31,589 bases of DNA from a virus: IMG/VR virus record IMGVR_UViG_3300048928_000645, positions 1-31,589 of that record; one strand, written 5' to 3'. Shown here piece after piece: positions 30,825 through 31,589 of this stretch. Each line of letters starts with the position of its first letter. The stretch's first letter is position 1. The notes beneath the pieces are model-generated. The model was not told where the DNA came from. It saw only the letters and a list, made by a program, of their open reading frames with translations, and did not search any database. Position numbers and translations under genes: made by a program.

Positions 30825-31589
30825 TTAACCTCGTTTTGTCATTTCATTAGCTAACTCTAAAGACCAATTAAGTTGATTCTTTGCATCTACTATGAAGTGT
30901 AATGCTCTCGCACATTGTAACTGGGCAGTCTCATAGGCATGAATATTGCCAAAAGAAGTGGGAACTATTTGTATTTCAGGCGTGTAGTATTGGAAGATGC
31001 TGATTTGTGAAGGATGCACATATTCGCTAAGTATGTCATACGTTAGTTCAAAATAGCTTTCCTTCTGATTAGTTTGCTTCAGCTCATCCTCATAGAGATC
31101 GCGTAATGCGTTCATCACATGCTGACTGACAGCAAGTAAGTTTTCAAAACGATATTTAGCCTGTTCAGTAAACATATAGTCGTTAGGGTCAAATACTCCT
31201 TTTTGAATCTTTTCTTGTTCTGATTTTTTGAATCGTGAACTGTTTGTAAATCCCAAGATGACATCTAGTGCTTTATCTACACTTTCGTGGCCGCTTTGGT
31301 TAGTCAAAATCTTCTCAACTTTCTTGTTTAAAAGTCGTGAGAAAGCATGTGTCTCAATCATCCCCCGACTAATAATACAAGCGGCCTGGTATCGTTCGTT
31401 TTCGAGGAGGTGAAGCCCATCATCAAAAATGTCTATCTGCCTGTTCATGAGTAAATTGGCATAGTTAGCGAGATACAACCCACTAGCGGGATTATGCATT
31501 TTTCCGACAGCGACGCCTGTAATATGGCTCAACTCAGCCCTGGCGGCTTTTGCCTCATTCAGGTTCTGTTCTATAAGTTTTTTATACAT
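30825..31589 (-). CDS. Flanking DUF5677-like protein (HEPN-related), host side
   Basis: A 254-residue leftward ORF whose first codon is at the window edge, so it may be longer. Blocks fit the DUF5677/Cthe_2314-like group: ERYQAACIISRGMIETHAF near 64-82, and YDILSEYVHPSQISIF near 185-200. The VHPS segment is typical of this group but lacks the Arg of the catalytic Rx4H motif. It lies 9 bp outside the attR core, hence on the bacterial chromosome unless another element adjoins. Function unknown; HEPN-related proteins often accompany defence loci. It is AT-rich compared with the prophage backbone. Confidence 0.6.
   Translation of the reverse strand: MYKKLIEQNLNEAKAARAELSHITGVAVGKMHNPASGLYLANYANLLMNRQIDIFDDGLHLLENERYQAACIISRGMIETHAFSRLLNKKVEKILTNQSGHESVDKALDVILGFTNSSRFKKSEQEKIQKGVFDPNDYMFTEQAKYRFENLLAVSQHVMNALRDLYEDELKQTNQKESYFELTYDILSEYVHPSQISIFQYYTPEIQIVPTSFGNIHAYETAQLQCARALHFIVDAKNQLNWSLELANEMTKRG

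Noticed and set aside
1-31589. tRNA genes, CRISPR arrays, insertion sequences, retrons
   Set aside because: Scanned by eye: no cloverleaf-like tRNA ends, no regularly spaced repeat arrays, no transposase or reverse transcriptase motifs.

Overview
The window is an almost complete P2-type temperate phage (Peduovirus-like prophage) integrated in an enterobacterial chromosome. It starts exactly at the stop codon of the phage integrase. It ends just past the right attachment site (27 bp, 30789-30815), in a gene of the flanking chromosome. The host is most likely a member of the Enterobacterales. The evidence is near-collinearity with coliphage P2 over the whole backbone, a P2-like att core, and a cos site that differs by one base from my recollection of the P2 19-nt cohesive end. 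The species cannot be fixed from the sequence alone.

Layout. 1-1407: integrase and C repressor on the minus strand. 1408-1531: lysis/lysogeny switch with two sets of 20-bp-spaced direct repeats. 1532-6104: early/replication operon (cox, a Fil-like gene, B, two small P2-type ORFs, a DpdA/TGT-like gene, and the HUH initiator A). 6181-7491: an AT-rich accessory gene with a HEPN Rx4H motif, in the slot where P2 carries tin/old. 7643-7661: cos, followed by a small DUF2188 gene that lies between cos and Q. 8044-16678: head, packaging, lysis and tail-completion genes (Q and P leftward; O N M L X Y K lysB lysC R S rightward). 16679-19147: an AT-rich two-gene cassette with its own sigma70-like promoter and intrinsic terminator, inserted between S and V. 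19313-29900: baseplate, fibre, sheath, tube, tape-measure and tail genes (V W J I H G FI FII E/E' T U D). 29977-30198: the late activator ogr. 30241-30648: a leftward gene for a small secreted protein. 30789-30815: attR. 30825-31589: a flanking DUF5677/HEPN-like gene.

How it works together. C and Cox control the choice between lysogeny and lytic growth, and Int and Cox control integration and excision. A and B drive rolling-circle replication. Ogr should switch on the late operons; the heptamer TGTTGTG occurs 67-100 bp upstream of the first gene of three late rightward operons (O, V, FI). Procapsids (O, N, Q) are filled through P/M cutting at cos, capped by L, and joined to a contractile tail. 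The cell is opened by holin Y, a Lyz-type SAR endolysin K, and the LysB/LysC spanin pair; no P2-type LysA is present.

The unusual content sits in the accessory slots. These hold a self-contained pair of genes (a protein with an IDGMQRTT motif and a protein with RNQFVH, 16804-19091), a HEPN-motif protein beside cos, and a putative deazaguanine transglycosylase-like protein in the replication operon. The first two are strong candidates for uncharacterised anti-phage or superinfection-exclusion functions. The third is a candidate DNA- or RNA-base-modifying enzyme. These functions are inferences from motifs, position and base composition, not demonstrated.
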